Shown: piece after piece, positions 1 to 8,048 of the stretch
Position numbering within the stretch: the first letter of the stretch is position 1
Layout of the letters: every line of letters starts with the position of its first letter
From: CAVZVW01 sp963778845
Lineage (GTDB): Bacteria > Actinomycetota > Actinomycetes > Actinomycetales > Kineosporiaceae
DNA: 64,000 nucleotides
Assembly: GCA_963778845.1 (NCBI GenBank)
Contig: CAVZVW010000009.1
Coordinates: 1,054,001 to 1,118,000 of the forward strand
Reading direction: 5' to 3'
Made by a program: the position numbers and the translations under genes
Notes under the pieces: model-generated
Told to the model about the DNA's origin: nothing
The model's database searches: none
The model's input: the letters and a program-made list of their open reading frames with translations, nothing else

Positions 1-313
1 TTCCTTGCCTGGTGCATGGACCCTCCGGCATGGGACAAGGCGCGAGACGAACCGCCCACGACCAAGGAGCGACCGAGGCTCCGCGAGTCTACTGGGACGT
101 ACTCCGGGGGTAGTAGTGCAGACACGCTCCGTATCTGCCGCGGTCACGTCGGTGCCCAGCCGGTGGCGGCTGCCGGCACCGGGGGCCCGGCGTCGTCGAG
201 GGTTAACCCCTCAGGGATGACGCGGCGCCCGGGCTTACGGGCGATGGTTGGTAGGTGCCTCGAGCGTGACCACGGGCGCGGCCCCGCATGAGCTGGTCGT
301 CGGAGGGAGTCCG
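1..313. other. 5' edge of window, no supported gene
   Basis: I see no open frame here with a convincing start, Shine-Dalgarno sequence or family signature; the reading frames that cross it are shadows. A near-palindrome centred on GGTTAACC lies at about 198-212 and could be an operator for the small genes that begin at 314, but nothing else supports that. Confidence 0.4.
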
Positions 314-559
314 GTGGCGGAGACGACGTACGAGATCCGGGTCGCAGGCGTCGTCCCGGAGGAGGATCTGCTCGACCTCGGTGCGCTCGCCTTCACCACT
401 GAGCGCTCCCAAACCATACTGTATGGGGGGATTCCGGACCAAGCAGCGCTCTTCGGACTGCTGGCGCGGCTGCGTGACCTCGGCCTGGAGGTGGTCGAGG
501 TGCGACAGGTGCCGGGCCTCACCGAACTGCCTACCGACACCGCAGAGACGGGCGAGTAG
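314..559 (+). CDS. small protein of unknown function, first of a paralogous pair
   Basis: An 81-residue, probably cytoplasmic protein that I do not recognise. The GTG at 314 is preferred over the TTG at 248 because GGAGGGAG lies just upstream of it. The protein opens with Y-E-I-R-V-A-G-V and closes with GL-x5-R-x-V. The gene that follows encodes the same two end motifs, so the two look like a tandem duplication. The stop codon overlaps the GTG of the next gene by one base, implying co-translation. No membrane segment, signal peptide or metal-binding cysteines are visible. Confidence 0.7.
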   Translation: MAETTYEIRVAGVVPEEDLLDLGALAFTTERSQTILYGGIPDQAALFGLLARLRDLGLEVVEVRQVPGLTELPTDTAETGE

Positions 560-834
560 TGAGCGGCGACGGACGGCGGGGGTCCGTCCCGCGCCGCTTC
601 ACGTATGCGGTACGCATCGCAGGAGTGCTCGGGCCTGCGCTCGTGGCCGCGTTCCCCAGTTCGCACGTGACGACCACGTCGCCGTCCACCCTGTTCCGCC
701 TGCGGCTGCCCTCCGAGATGGGTCAAGCCCAAATCGCCGCCGTCCTGGCCGCGAAGGGCCTCGTGATGCTGTCCGCCCGCGAGGTGCAGGACCGGGACAC
801 GATGCCGAAGCGTCCGGACTCCCCGATCCGATGA
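559..834 (+). CDS. small protein of unknown function, second of a paralogous pair
   Basis: A 91-residue protein starting with the GTG that overlaps the TAG of the upstream gene (TAGTGA junction). Residues 15-22 (Y-A-V-R-I-A-G-V) and the C-terminal GL-x5-R-E-V align with the upstream protein, while the middle is diverged. Function unknown. The overlap suggests the two are made together and may form a heteromer, which is inference only. Confidence 0.65.
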   Translation: MSGDGRRGSVPRRFTYAVRIAGVLGPALVAAFPSSHVTTTSPSTLFRLRLPSEMGQAQIAAVLAAKGLVMLSAREVQDRDTMPKRPDSPIR

Positions 835-913
835 GCGCCGTTCGGTATAACGGTCCTCATCCACACCGGATGGCGACGCACGCACCCTGGGTCGCCGAGC
901 GTGCTCATGAACG

Positions 914-973
914 GTTCCGAGTACCAGTGTGCCGAGAACCAGTGAGCCGAGAACCAGTGAGCCGAGAACCAGT
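914..973. repeat. 15-bp tandem repeat upstream of membrane protein gene
   Basis: Four consecutive 15-bp units. Two are identical (gagccgagaaccagt), one differs at one position, and the first (914-928) is degenerate. The array ends about 20 bases before the AGGAGG ribosome binding site of the next gene, so it lies in its leader or promoter region. Confidence 0.85.
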
Positions 974-1009
974 ACTGACAGTGCAGGATGCCCAGGAGGT
1001 CCACGCGCC

Positions 1010-2455
1010 ATGACCCAGCCAGCTGACGAGACGCCACCCCCGCCGCAGGACGCCGGCGACGTGGACCGACTCAACGAGGAGGTCCTTGCGCTGCGTACGC
1101 AGCTGGACGAGCGAGGACGGCGTGAGCGGCGGGTCACGCGGTTGCGAGCCGTCGTCGCCGCAGTCCTCGTGGCCGTCGCCGCCTTCGGTGTGGCCGCGTC
1201 AGTGATCGGGGTCTGGGCCCAGCGCACGACGATGAACACCGACAAGTGGGTGCAGACCGTCACTCCCCTGGCGGAGGACCCCAAGGTGCAGGCCGCCGTC
1301 TCCTTGTACGTGACGAACCAGATCTACGACGCCCTCGACGTCGAGACCAGGCTGCGGGATGCGCTGCCACCCAAGGCCGCGTTCCTGGCGGGGCCGCTGA
1401 GCGGTCGGGTGCACGACTACCTGGCGCAGGCGGTGGACAAGGTTCTGAGGAGCGACGCGTTCGCGAAGCTCTGGCCCGTGCTCAACCGCTTCGCGCACGA
1501 GAAGATCATGGCGATCATCCGGAACGACAGCTCCGTGCTGCAGGTCTCGGGCGACCAGGCGACGCTGAACGTGCTGCCGATCGTGAACGAGGTGCTCCGG
1601 CTGCTCGAGCAGCAGGTGCCGACGCTGTTCGGCAAGACCATCGACCTGCCCGAGATCACCAACGGGCAGATCCCGCCAGGGCTCAAGGAGCGCATCGAGA
1701 CGGCTCTGGGCGTCACCTTGCCGGCCGACTTCGGCCAGATCCCGGTGTACCAGGGCAGCGAGCTCTCCACCGTGCAGTCGGTGGTCAGGACCTTCAAGGA
1801 CGCCGTGGTCGGCCTCGTCCTGGGTACGTTGCTCGCGTTGGTACTCGCCCTGACGATCTCGCCCCATCGGCGTCGCACGACGCTGCAGCTCGGGGTCTGG
1901 CTGGTGATCGCCGTCGTGGCCCTGAGTGCCCTGATCCGGGCGGTGAACACCCAGCTTCTCGGCAAGGTGCCCGAGGGCGTCTACCGAGACGGCGCGCAGT
2001 CGGTGCTGCACCTCGTGTTCTCGTCTCTGCGCACGCGGGGCGACCAGATGATCGCGATCGGGGTGGTCATCGCGGTGGTCGCCTACCTCGTGGGGCCCGG
2101 CAGGGGTCCGACGATGCTGCGCGGGTGGGTGCAGACGGGCGCCCGCAGCGCGAGCCCGCGTGCACGCCTTGCCGTGAAGGGTGGCCCCGGCTTCGCTCGG
2201 GCGCACCTCGACCCGCTGCGAATCGGGGGTGTGGCGTTCGCGGCCGTGCTCCTGCTGCTCGCCCCGTCATGGACCGGCCTCTTCATCGTGGCGATCCTCC
2301 TGGCGGTCTACGAGGTCCTGGTGACGCTGGTGGCGAGCTCGGCGCCGGCCGAAGAGCCAGAGGGGTCTGAGGGGTCTGAGGGGTCCGAGGGGTCCGAGGG
2401 GTCCGACGCGCCAGACGCGGCGGCCCTCGAGGACGCAGCGCCAGGCTCGGCATAG
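1010..2455 (+). CDS. multi-pass membrane protein of unknown function
   Basis: 481 residues from the ATG at 1010, which follows CCAGGAGGTCC. An N-terminal acidic and proline-rich stretch leads into a short coiled region (about 19-44), a first transmembrane helix (about 46-68), a large extracytoplasmic domain (about 70-260), then four or five more helices, the last pair near 410-450. The C-terminus is a low-complexity tail with five E-G-S repeats from a 9-bp DNA repeat. I recognise the architecture from actinobacterial proteins of unknown function but can name no activity. The upstream GTG at 929 would read through the 15-bp repeat and is rejected. Confidence 0.8.
   Translation: MTQPADETPPPPQDAGDVDRLNEEVLALRTQLDERGRRERRVTRLRAVVAAVLVAVAAFGVAASVIGVWAQRTTMNTDKWVQTVTPLAEDPKVQAAVSLYVTNQIYDALDVETRLRDALPPKAAFLAGPLSGRVHDYLAQAVDKVLRSDAFAKLWPVLNRFAHEKIMAIIRNDSSVLQVSGDQATLNVLPIVNEVLRLLEQQVPTLFGKTIDLPEITNGQIPPGLKERIETALGVTLPADFGQIPVYQGSELSTVQSVVRTFKDAVVGLVLGTLLALVLALTISPHRRRTTLQLGVWLVIAVVALSALIRAVNTQLLGKVPEGVYRDGAQSVLHLVFSSLRTRGDQMIAIGVVIAVVAYLVGPGRGPTMLRGWVQTGARSASPRARLAVKGGPGFARAHLDPLRIGGVAFAAVLLLLAPSWTGLFIVAILLAVYEVLVTLVASSAPAEEPEGSEGSEGSEGSEGSDAPDAAALEDAAPGSA
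2360..2407. repeat. 9-bp tandem repeat inside C-terminal coding sequence
   Basis: Five in-frame copies of a 9-bp unit (gaggggtct or gaggggtcc) encode E-G-S repeats at the C-terminal tail of the membrane protein. Copy-number change would alter tail length without shifting the frame. Confidence 0.85.
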
Positions 2456-2467
2456 CCGACCGCGACC

Positions 2468-3190
2468 GTGAGCTCAGGGCACATCAGCGCGGGGCATGAG
2501 GGGTTCGCCCGGGCGTTCGAGCGTCGGGCGCCCCGGTCCGCCGGCCTGGCGGGCGTGGTGTTCTCGATCCTCTTCACGGCCGTCATCTCACTCGGCGGGC
2601 TGCGCCCCCCGAAGGGCCTGACCGAGGCAGGGCTGGTCGACTGGTTCGTCCACCACGCGCAGACGCAGGTGACGATCACCTCGCACTTCGTCATCCCGCT
2701 CGCGGGCATCGCCTTCCTGTGGTTCATCGGCGTGATCCGGGATCGCATCGGTGCCCGCGAGGACCGCTTCCTCGCCACGGTCTTCCTGGGCAGCGGGGTG
2801 CTGTTCGTGGCGATGCTCTGGGCGTCGGGCGCGGCGATGGCGAGCCTCGTGGCGAGCCAGAGGTACGAGGCCGCCCCACCCCTGAGCGCGACCACGTTGG
2901 AGACCCTGCGCGCTCTGGCCTTCTCGTTCCTGTTCGTGCTCGCCCCGCGAGCCGCGGGCGTCTTCATGATCGTGACGTCCACGATCGCCCTGCGCACGGC
3001 CACCTTTCCCCGGTGGCTGACCGTCGCGGGCTATGTGATCGCGATCATCATGCTGCTCAGCGTGTCGCAGCTGAAGTGGATCATGCTGCTCTTCCCGCTC
3101 TGGGTCTTTGTGGCGAGCCTGTTCATCCTCAACAGCGAGATCCGGGCCGTCCAGGAGTCGGTGGCCGAAGGCCCGGACACTGCGCTCTGA
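2468..3190 (+). CDS. integral membrane protein of unknown function
   Basis: 240 residues from a GTG 12 bases after the preceding stop. About five hydrophobic segments are visible: about 28-47, 72-88, 105-128, 146-170 and a long C-terminal region about 180-220. The stretch between the first two helices is probably extracytoplasmic. No catalytic motif is visible. The small gap suggests co-transcription with the upstream membrane protein. Confidence 0.75.
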   Translation: MSSGHISAGHEGFARAFERRAPRSAGLAGVVFSILFTAVISLGGLRPPKGLTEAGLVDWFVHHAQTQVTITSHFVIPLAGIAFLWFIGVIRDRIGAREDRFLATVFLGSGVLFVAMLWASGAAMASLVASQRYEAAPPLSATTLETLRALAFSFLFVLAPRAAGVFMIVTSTIALRTATFPRWLTVAGYVIAIIMLLSVSQLKWIMLLFPLWVFVASLFILNSEIRAVQESVAEGPDTAL

Positions 3191-3215
3191 CCGGGCGTAT
3201 CGACGGGACACCCCC

Positions 3216-3302
3216 GTGACCGTGCGGCACACCGTGACCGTGCGACACGCCGTGATCATGAGACACACCGTGATCGTGAGACACACCGTGATCGTGAGAC
3301 AC
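3216..3302. repeat. 18-bp imperfect tandem repeat between genes
   Basis: About five 18-bp units with the core gtgatcgtgagacacacc, the first copies diverged, sit between the membrane protein stop and the thioesterase gene. The last units are nearly identical. Single further copies of the same core continue to about 3400. The 3191-3490 gap otherwise holds no gene I can support. Confidence 0.8.
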
Positions 3303-3490
3303 CGCAAGCGTGGAACCCGTCCCAGCGCATGACGATCACACCCGGCAGCGGCGATGTCTCACGATCACCAACTCGCGAACCCGAGATACCTCACGATCAG
3401 CGAAGCACTGTGGTCGGCGGGCCGCCTCGACGCGTCGTGGGCGTTGTCGGGCGCGAGCCGCACGAGGACCCCGTGCACCGACCGGACAGA

Positions 3491-4426
3491 ATGGGGCCCG
3501 TGTCCGACACCGCATCCGAGCCCGACACGGCATCCGAGCCCGACAGCGACTCGGCGGCGTCCGGGCTCGTCGCCGGGCTGCTCGCCGTCCTGCGGCTGCA
3601 ACCCGACCCCGACGGCGCACCCGACACCTTCGTCGGGCAGAGCCAGCCCCAACCGTGGGGCCGTGTCTACGGCGGCCAGGTGCTCGCGCAGGCCATCCTC
3701 GCGGCGCAGGCGACCGTCGGCAGCGCGCGCCCGGTGCACTCGATGCACGGCTACTTCCTGCGTGCCGGTGACTCCAACGAGCCCATCACGTTCGCCGTCG
3801 AACGGCTGCGCGACGGCCGTTCGTTCACCGCCCGCCGCACCCACGCCTTGCAGTTCGACCGGCCGATCCTGTCCATGATCGCCTCGTTCCAGGAGCCCGC
3901 CGAGGGCCTGGACCACCAGGAGCCCATGCCCGAGGTGCCCGACCCGGAGACCCTGCCGACGATCACGCAGCGGTATGCGGGCGTCGACACGTCGGCGGCG
4001 CGCTACTGGACCCGGAGCCGGCCGATCGACGTCCGGCACGTGGAGGCGCCCATCTTCCTCGACCCCGCGACGCAGCGGTCGCCGCGCCAGGCGGTCTGGA
4101 TGCGCGCGGTGGCGCCCCTGCCCGACGACCCTGCGGTGCATGCTGCCGCCCTGGCCTACGCCAGCGACTACTCGCTGCTCGAGCCGATCCTGCGGGCGCA
4201 CGGCCTGGCCTGGACCGAGCCCGGCATCAAGGTCGCCAGCCTCGACCACGCGATGTGGTGGCACCGTCCCGCGCGCGTGGACGAGTGGCTGCTCTATGTG
4301 CAGTCCAGCCCGTCGGCCCAGGGGGCGCGCGGGCTCGGGCTCGGCCGCATCTACACCCGCGACGGCGTGCTCGCGGCCTCGGTCGCGCAGGAGGGCATGC
4401 TGCGGCTGCCGGCCGGCTCGTACTGA
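3491..4426 (+). CDS. tesB: acyl-CoA thioesterase II (TesB family)
   Basis: Hydrolyses acyl-CoA to free fatty acid and CoA in the cytoplasm. The protein is about 311 residues, close to the usual 285-300 plus a short acidic D-T-A-S-E-P-D repeat at the N-terminus. Both hot-dog halves are present: the first contains the W-G-R-V-Y-G-G-Q-V-L-A-Q-A signature and H-S-M-H-G-Y-F-L, the second contains S-L-D-H-A-M-W-W-H and G-L-G-L-G-R-I-Y. Start is uncertain: ATG 3491 is used, and GTG 3500 is equally possible. The frame upstream to 3329 is occupied by repeat-derived sequence. Confidence 0.9.
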   Translation: MGPVSDTASEPDTASEPDSDSAASGLVAGLLAVLRLQPDPDGAPDTFVGQSQPQPWGRVYGGQVLAQAILAAQATVGSARPVHSMHGYFLRAGDSNEPITFAVERLRDGRSFTARRTHALQFDRPILSMIASFQEPAEGLDHQEPMPEVPDPETLPTITQRYAGVDTSAARYWTRSRPIDVRHVEAPIFLDPATQRSPRQAVWMRAVAPLPDDPAVHAAALAYASDYSLLEPILRAHGLAWTEPGIKVASLDHAMWWHRPARVDEWLLYVQSSPSAQGARGLGLGRIYTRDGVLAASVAQEGMLRLPAGSY

Positions 4427-4481
4427 CCCCAGCACCGGTACTGACCCTGCGCTGACGCGCGCTTGGGGCGAGACTGTCGCC

Positions 4482-5867
4482 ATGACGGCCACGCCCGTTC
4501 GCGGTGCTGCGGCGGCACCGAGCATCAACCTGCGCCGGCTCCTGCTGCGCGATCGGGAGCAGCTGCCCGACCGCCTGGCCGAACTGGTCGCCGCCACCGA
4601 CGGAGTGGCCTTCGTCCGCGCCGGTCCGCTGCGCTTCGCCGTCGTCGCCGACCCCGCACTCGCCTGGCGCCTGCTCACCCTGCCGACCGGGGTTCGCAAG
4701 GGCCGCGGGATCGACGCCATCCGCATCCTGCTCGGTGACGGTCTGCTGACGAGCGAGGGTGCGCTGCACCACCGCCAGCGCAGGCTCATCCAGCCGGTGT
4801 TCCACCCCGCCCGGCTCGCGCGCTACGCCGAGGACGTCGTCCGGCTCGGCCGCGCGGCGTCCCAGAGGTGGCACGACGGGCAGCAGGTCGACCTCGCCCA
4901 GGAGATGTCGGCCCTGACGTTCGAGGTGGTAGGGCGCACGCTCTTCGGCGCCGACGTCCGCGCGGAGTCCGCAGAGGTGTCGCGGGCGCTGGCCGACCTG
5001 CTCGCCGCGTTCCCGAGCATCATGCGCCCCGGTGGTGCCCTGCTGCTGCGCTACCCGACGCCGCTGCGCCACCGGATGCGGGCGACGGCCGCCCGGCTCG
5101 ACGCGGTCATCGCTCGGCTCGTGGCGCGCCGACGGGCCGAGCTCGACGCGGGGGCCGCGCCGTCCACCGACGTGCTGACCCTGCTGCTCCTCGCCCGCGA
5201 CGAGGAGACCGGCGAGGCGATGAGCGAGCGCCTGGTCCGCGACGAGGCGTTGACCCTGTTGCTCGCCGGCCACGAGACGACCGCGGTCGCGCTGGCGTGG
5301 ACCTGGTTCGAGCTCTCGCGCCACCCCGAGGGACGGGCGTTGCTGGACGCCGAGCTGGGGTCGGCCGCCGGGCGGGAGGCGCTGGACGTCGCGGCGTGGG
5401 AGCGCCTGCCCGTCACCCGGGCCGTGGTCGCGGAGTCCATGCGGCTGCACCCGCCCGCCTTCGTGATCGGCCGCCGGGTGGTGGACCCGCTCGAGCTCGG
5501 CGGCCATGCGCTGGCGCCCGGCACGCTCTGCTTGGTGTCGCCCTACGCCCTGCAGCGTGACCCTCGGTCATGGCCCGATGAGGCGGCGTGGCGGCCGCAG
5601 CGCTGGCTGGACGCGGCGGGGACTTTCGACGAGTCGGCTCCGGGCCAGCCGCGCGGTGCCTTCCTGCCCTTCGGGGCCGGGGCCAGGATCTGCATCGGAG
5701 CCACGTTCGCCTGGATGGAGGCGACGCTGCTGCTCGGCGTGCTGGCCTCGGGGTGGCGGGCCGACGTGCCACCGGGATTCGAGCCGGGCCACGAGCCGGC
5801 GGTCACTCTGCGCCCGAAGCGCGGCGTCCCGGCCAGGCTGACCGCGCTCGCCTCCCCTCGCGAGTAA
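4482..5867 (+). CDS. cytochrome P450
   Basis: 461-residue soluble P450. All hallmark motifs are visible: I-helix A-G-H-E-T-T (about 262-267), K-helix E-S-M-R (about 318-321), the W-R-P-Q-R-W meander, and the heme-binding F-L-P-F-G-A-G-A-R-I-C-I-G with axial Cys at about 404. The C-terminal half resembles self-sufficient or CYP102/CYP110-like fatty-acid hydroxylases in style, but no reductase domain is fused, so external ferredoxin or flavodoxin is required. The 3Fe-4S-type ferredoxin at 29.8 kb is a possible but unproven donor. It follows the thioesterase by 55 bases, so a role in fatty acid metabolism is a reasonable inference. Substrate unknown. Confidence 0.93.
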   Translation: MTATPVRGAAAAPSINLRRLLLRDREQLPDRLAELVAATDGVAFVRAGPLRFAVVADPALAWRLLTLPTGVRKGRGIDAIRILLGDGLLTSEGALHHRQRRLIQPVFHPARLARYAEDVVRLGRAASQRWHDGQQVDLAQEMSALTFEVVGRTLFGADVRAESAEVSRALADLLAAFPSIMRPGGALLLRYPTPLRHRMRATAARLDAVIARLVARRRAELDAGAAPSTDVLTLLLLARDEETGEAMSERLVRDEALTLLLAGHETTAVALAWTWFELSRHPEGRALLDAELGSAAGREALDVAAWERLPVTRAVVAESMRLHPPAFVIGRRVVDPLELGGHALAPGTLCLVSPYALQRDPRSWPDEAAWRPQRWLDAAGTFDESAPGQPRGAFLPFGAGARICIGATFAWMEATLLLGVLASGWRADVPPGFEPGHEPAVTLRPKRGVPARLTALASPRE

Positions 5868-5935
5868 GCACCCCTCCACCCCCTCTCCCGCGATCATGAC
5901 GTCCGGTACGTCACCAGCAGCGATGACTGCCGCGA

Positions 5936-6010
5936 AGAGGGGAGCCCATGGGCCAGGATTCGCCTATGGACCCCAGGTCGCAGAACCCCGCCCACGGAGC
6001 CGGCAGCTGA
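5936..6010 (+). other. likely true agmatinase start with frameshift in leader
   Basis: A strong ribosome binding site (GAGGGGAG, about 5937-5944) precedes ATG 5948. Its frame runs 20 codons (M-G-Q-D-S-P-M-D-P...) and stops at TGA 6008-6010, inside the first copy of the 18-bp repeat. That first copy is 19 bases long because of one extra C near 6007. Without it the frame would continue through G-S-D-S-E-A repeats straight into the agmatinase. Confidence 0.7.
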
Positions 6011-6139
6011 CAGCGAAGCCGGCAGTGACAGCGAAGCCGGCAGTGACAGCGAAGCCGGCAGTGACAGCGAAGCCGGCAGTGACAGCGAAGCCGGCAGTGA
6101 CAGCGAAGCCGGCAGTGACAGCGAAGCCGGTAGTGACAG
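6003..6139. repeat. 18-bp tandem repeat, about seven copies
   Basis: About seven head-to-tail copies of ggcagtgacagcgaagcc, almost perfect except for the one-base-longer first copy and a diverged last copy. In the agmatinase frame they encode G-S-D-S-E-A repeats. There are no spacers, so this is not a CRISPR array. Confidence 0.9.
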
Positions 6140-6218
6140 TGACGACGCGCGCTCCGGCGCCGTCACGAGTCCTCCGGGCGACCGCGCAGCACCTGTCGGT
6201 CCGGTCGATGCGCTGCAG

Positions 6219-7136
6219 GTGCCACGCTTCGCGGGCCCGGCGACGTTCGCCCGCCTTCCCCGCCTCGACCAGGTGAGCCGCGCCGACGTCGCGGTGCTCG
6301 GCGTCCCCTTCGACGCCGGTGTCACGTACCGGCCCGGCGCCCGGTTCGGTCCTGGTCACGTGCGCGCGTCGTCCAAGCTGCTCAGGCCCTACCATCCCGG
6401 CCTGGACGTCGAGGTGTTCGCCCGGCAGCAGGTGGTGGACGCCGGCGACGTCGCCGTGAACCCGTTCGACATCGGCGAGGCCATCGCCGCGGTCGAGGCG
6501 GCCGCCCTCGACCTGGCCGACGACGGGCTGCGGCTGCTGACCATCGGCGGGGACCACACGATCGCGCTGCCGCTGCTGCGCGCCGCCGCTCGTCGCCACG
6601 GCCCGGTGGGGGTGCTGCACTTCGACGCCCATCTCGACACCTGGGACACCTACTTCGGAGCGCGCTACACGCACGGCACACCGTTCCGCCGGGCGAGCGA
6701 GGAGGGCCTGCTCGACCCCGAGCGCTGCCTGCACGTGGGCATCCGCGGGCCGCTCTTCGCGCCGGGCGACCTGCCCGCGGACGCCGCCTGCGGGTTCCAG
6801 GTGGTGCGCGCGGATGAGTACCAGGACGCCGCCCTGGGCGGGATCGTGGAACGCGTCCGGGACCGTCTCGGCGCGGGCCCGGTGTACGTGTCGATCGACA
6901 TCGACGTGCTCGACCCGGCCCACGCTCCTGGGACGGGCACCCCCGAGGCGGGCGGCCTCACGTCGCGGGAGCTGCTGCTCACGCTTCGCGGGCTGCTCGG
7001 GCTCGACATCGTCGGCGCCGACATCGTCGAGGTCGCCCCGGCCTACGACCATGCGGAGATCACCGGGATCGCGGCCGCGCACGTCGCCTATGAGCTGCTC
7101 GCGGTGCTGGCCCGCCACGCGGGAGACAGCAGGTGA
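6219..7136 (+). CDS. speB: agmatinase / ureohydrolase family
   Basis: Predicted to cleave agmatine to putrescine and urea (or a related guanidino substrate). Mn-binding motifs are present: G-G-D-H-T-I-A, H-F-D-A-H-L-D-T-W-D, and S-I-D-I-D-V-L-D-P-A-H-A-P-G-T-G-T-P-E. Length from GTG 6219 is 305 residues, normal for the catalytic core, but this GTG has no Shine-Dalgarno sequence. Codons upstream in the same frame (V-D-A-L-Q) match the usual lead-in to the family's P-R-F-A-G-P motif. The native protein probably starts at ATG 5948 and is interrupted by a one-base insertion. The TGA overlaps the GTG of the downstream nitrilase. Confidence 0.88.
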   Translation: MPRFAGPATFARLPRLDQVSRADVAVLGVPFDAGVTYRPGARFGPGHVRASSKLLRPYHPGLDVEVFARQQVVDAGDVAVNPFDIGEAIAAVEAAALDLADDGLRLLTIGGDHTIALPLLRAAARRHGPVGVLHFDAHLDTWDTYFGARYTHGTPFRRASEEGLLDPERCLHVGIRGPLFAPGDLPADAACGFQVVRADEYQDAALGGIVERVRDRLGAGPVYVSIDIDVLDPAHAPGTGTPEAGGLTSRELLLTLRGLLGLDIVGADIVEVAPAYDHAEITGIAAAHVAYELLAVLARHAGDSR

Positions 7137-7999
7137 GCGGGACGGTCGTCGTCGCCTGCTGCCAGCTGGAGCTGTCGGTCGGCGACGTGGCCGGGAACCT
7201 CGCCGCTGCGCAGGTCGCCGTGCGAGACGTCGCGCGCCGGGGTGCCCAGCTCGTCGTCCTGCCCGAGCTGCTCGCCAGCGGCTACGTCTTCGCCGATGCC
7301 GACGAGGCGCGTGCGATGGCGGAGGACCCACGCTCCGGCGCGACCGCCGCCGCGCTGGTGGCGCTCGCCGCCGAGCTGGACCTGGTTCTCGTCGCAGGGG
7401 TGTGCGAGCTCGAGCCCGCGCCGACCGCAGGACACCTGCTGCGCAACTCGGCGCTCGTCGTCGACGCCACGGGGGTGCGGGCGGTCTACCGCAAGGCCCA
7501 CCTGTGGAACACCGAGAAGCTGATCTTCACCCCCGGCGACGCCCCGCCCGTCGTCGTCGACACCGCCGTGGGTCGCCTGGCGGTGATGGTCTGCTACGAC
7601 CTCGAGTTCCCCGAATGGGTGCGCCTGGCCGCCCTCGCGGGTGCGGATGTGGTCTGCGTCCCGGCGAACTGGCCGCGACCGGTATGGCCGGACGGCGAGC
7701 GCCCGGGTGAGGTGGTGAGGGCACAGGCCGCTGCGGGCACCAACCACGTCTACGTGGCGGTCTGCGACCGAGCCGGGGCCGAGCGCGGTGTGGAGTGGAT
7801 CGGCGGCTCCGTGGTGGTCGACCCCGATGGGTATCCGCTGGCCACGGCCTGGGTAGGGCGTGCGGGCGACCCGTCCGCGCCGACCGCCCTGCTGGCGACC
7901 ATCACCCCGTCGGCCGCCCGGGACAAGTCCACGTCGGCTCGCAACGACGCCCTCGCCGACCGCCGACCAGAGCTCTACGGCGCAGTGGCCGACAGGTGA
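7133..7999 (+). CDS. carbon-nitrogen hydrolase (nitrilase superfamily)
   Basis: 288 residues with the nitrilase triad: Glu45 in L-P-E-L-L-A-S-G, Lys121 in Y-R-K-A-H-L-W, Cys154 in M-V-C-Y-D-L-E-F-P-E-W. The W-N-T-E-K and F-P-E-W context is like N-carbamoylputrescine amidase and related aliphatic amidases. The GTG start overlaps the agmatinase stop, so the two are translationally coupled, which supports a role in agmatine, guanidino or arginine catabolism. The exact amide substrate cannot be read from sequence. Confidence 0.88.
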   Translation: MSGTVVVACCQLELSVGDVAGNLAAAQVAVRDVARRGAQLVVLPELLASGYVFADADEARAMAEDPRSGATAAALVALAAELDLVLVAGVCELEPAPTAGHLLRNSALVVDATGVRAVYRKAHLWNTEKLIFTPGDAPPVVVDTAVGRLAVMVCYDLEFPEWVRLAALAGADVVCVPANWPRPVWPDGERPGEVVRAQAAAGTNHVYVAVCDRAGAERGVEWIGGSVVVDPDGYPLATAWVGRAGDPSAPTALLATITPSAARDKSTSARNDALADRRPELYGAVADR

Positions 8000-8048
8000 C
8001 CGGACCGGACCGGACTGGACCGGATCCCTGGGTCAGTCCGCGAGTGGA

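Noticed and set aside
6003..6139. Array of repeats resembling CRISPR
   Set aside because: Units are 18 bp, contiguous and without spacers; they encode a hexapeptide repeat in the agmatinase frame.
8002..8040. gaccg/gaccgga runs as a repeat array
   Set aside because: Only about five short imperfect pentamers between convergent genes; too small to be distinguished from chance in this composition.
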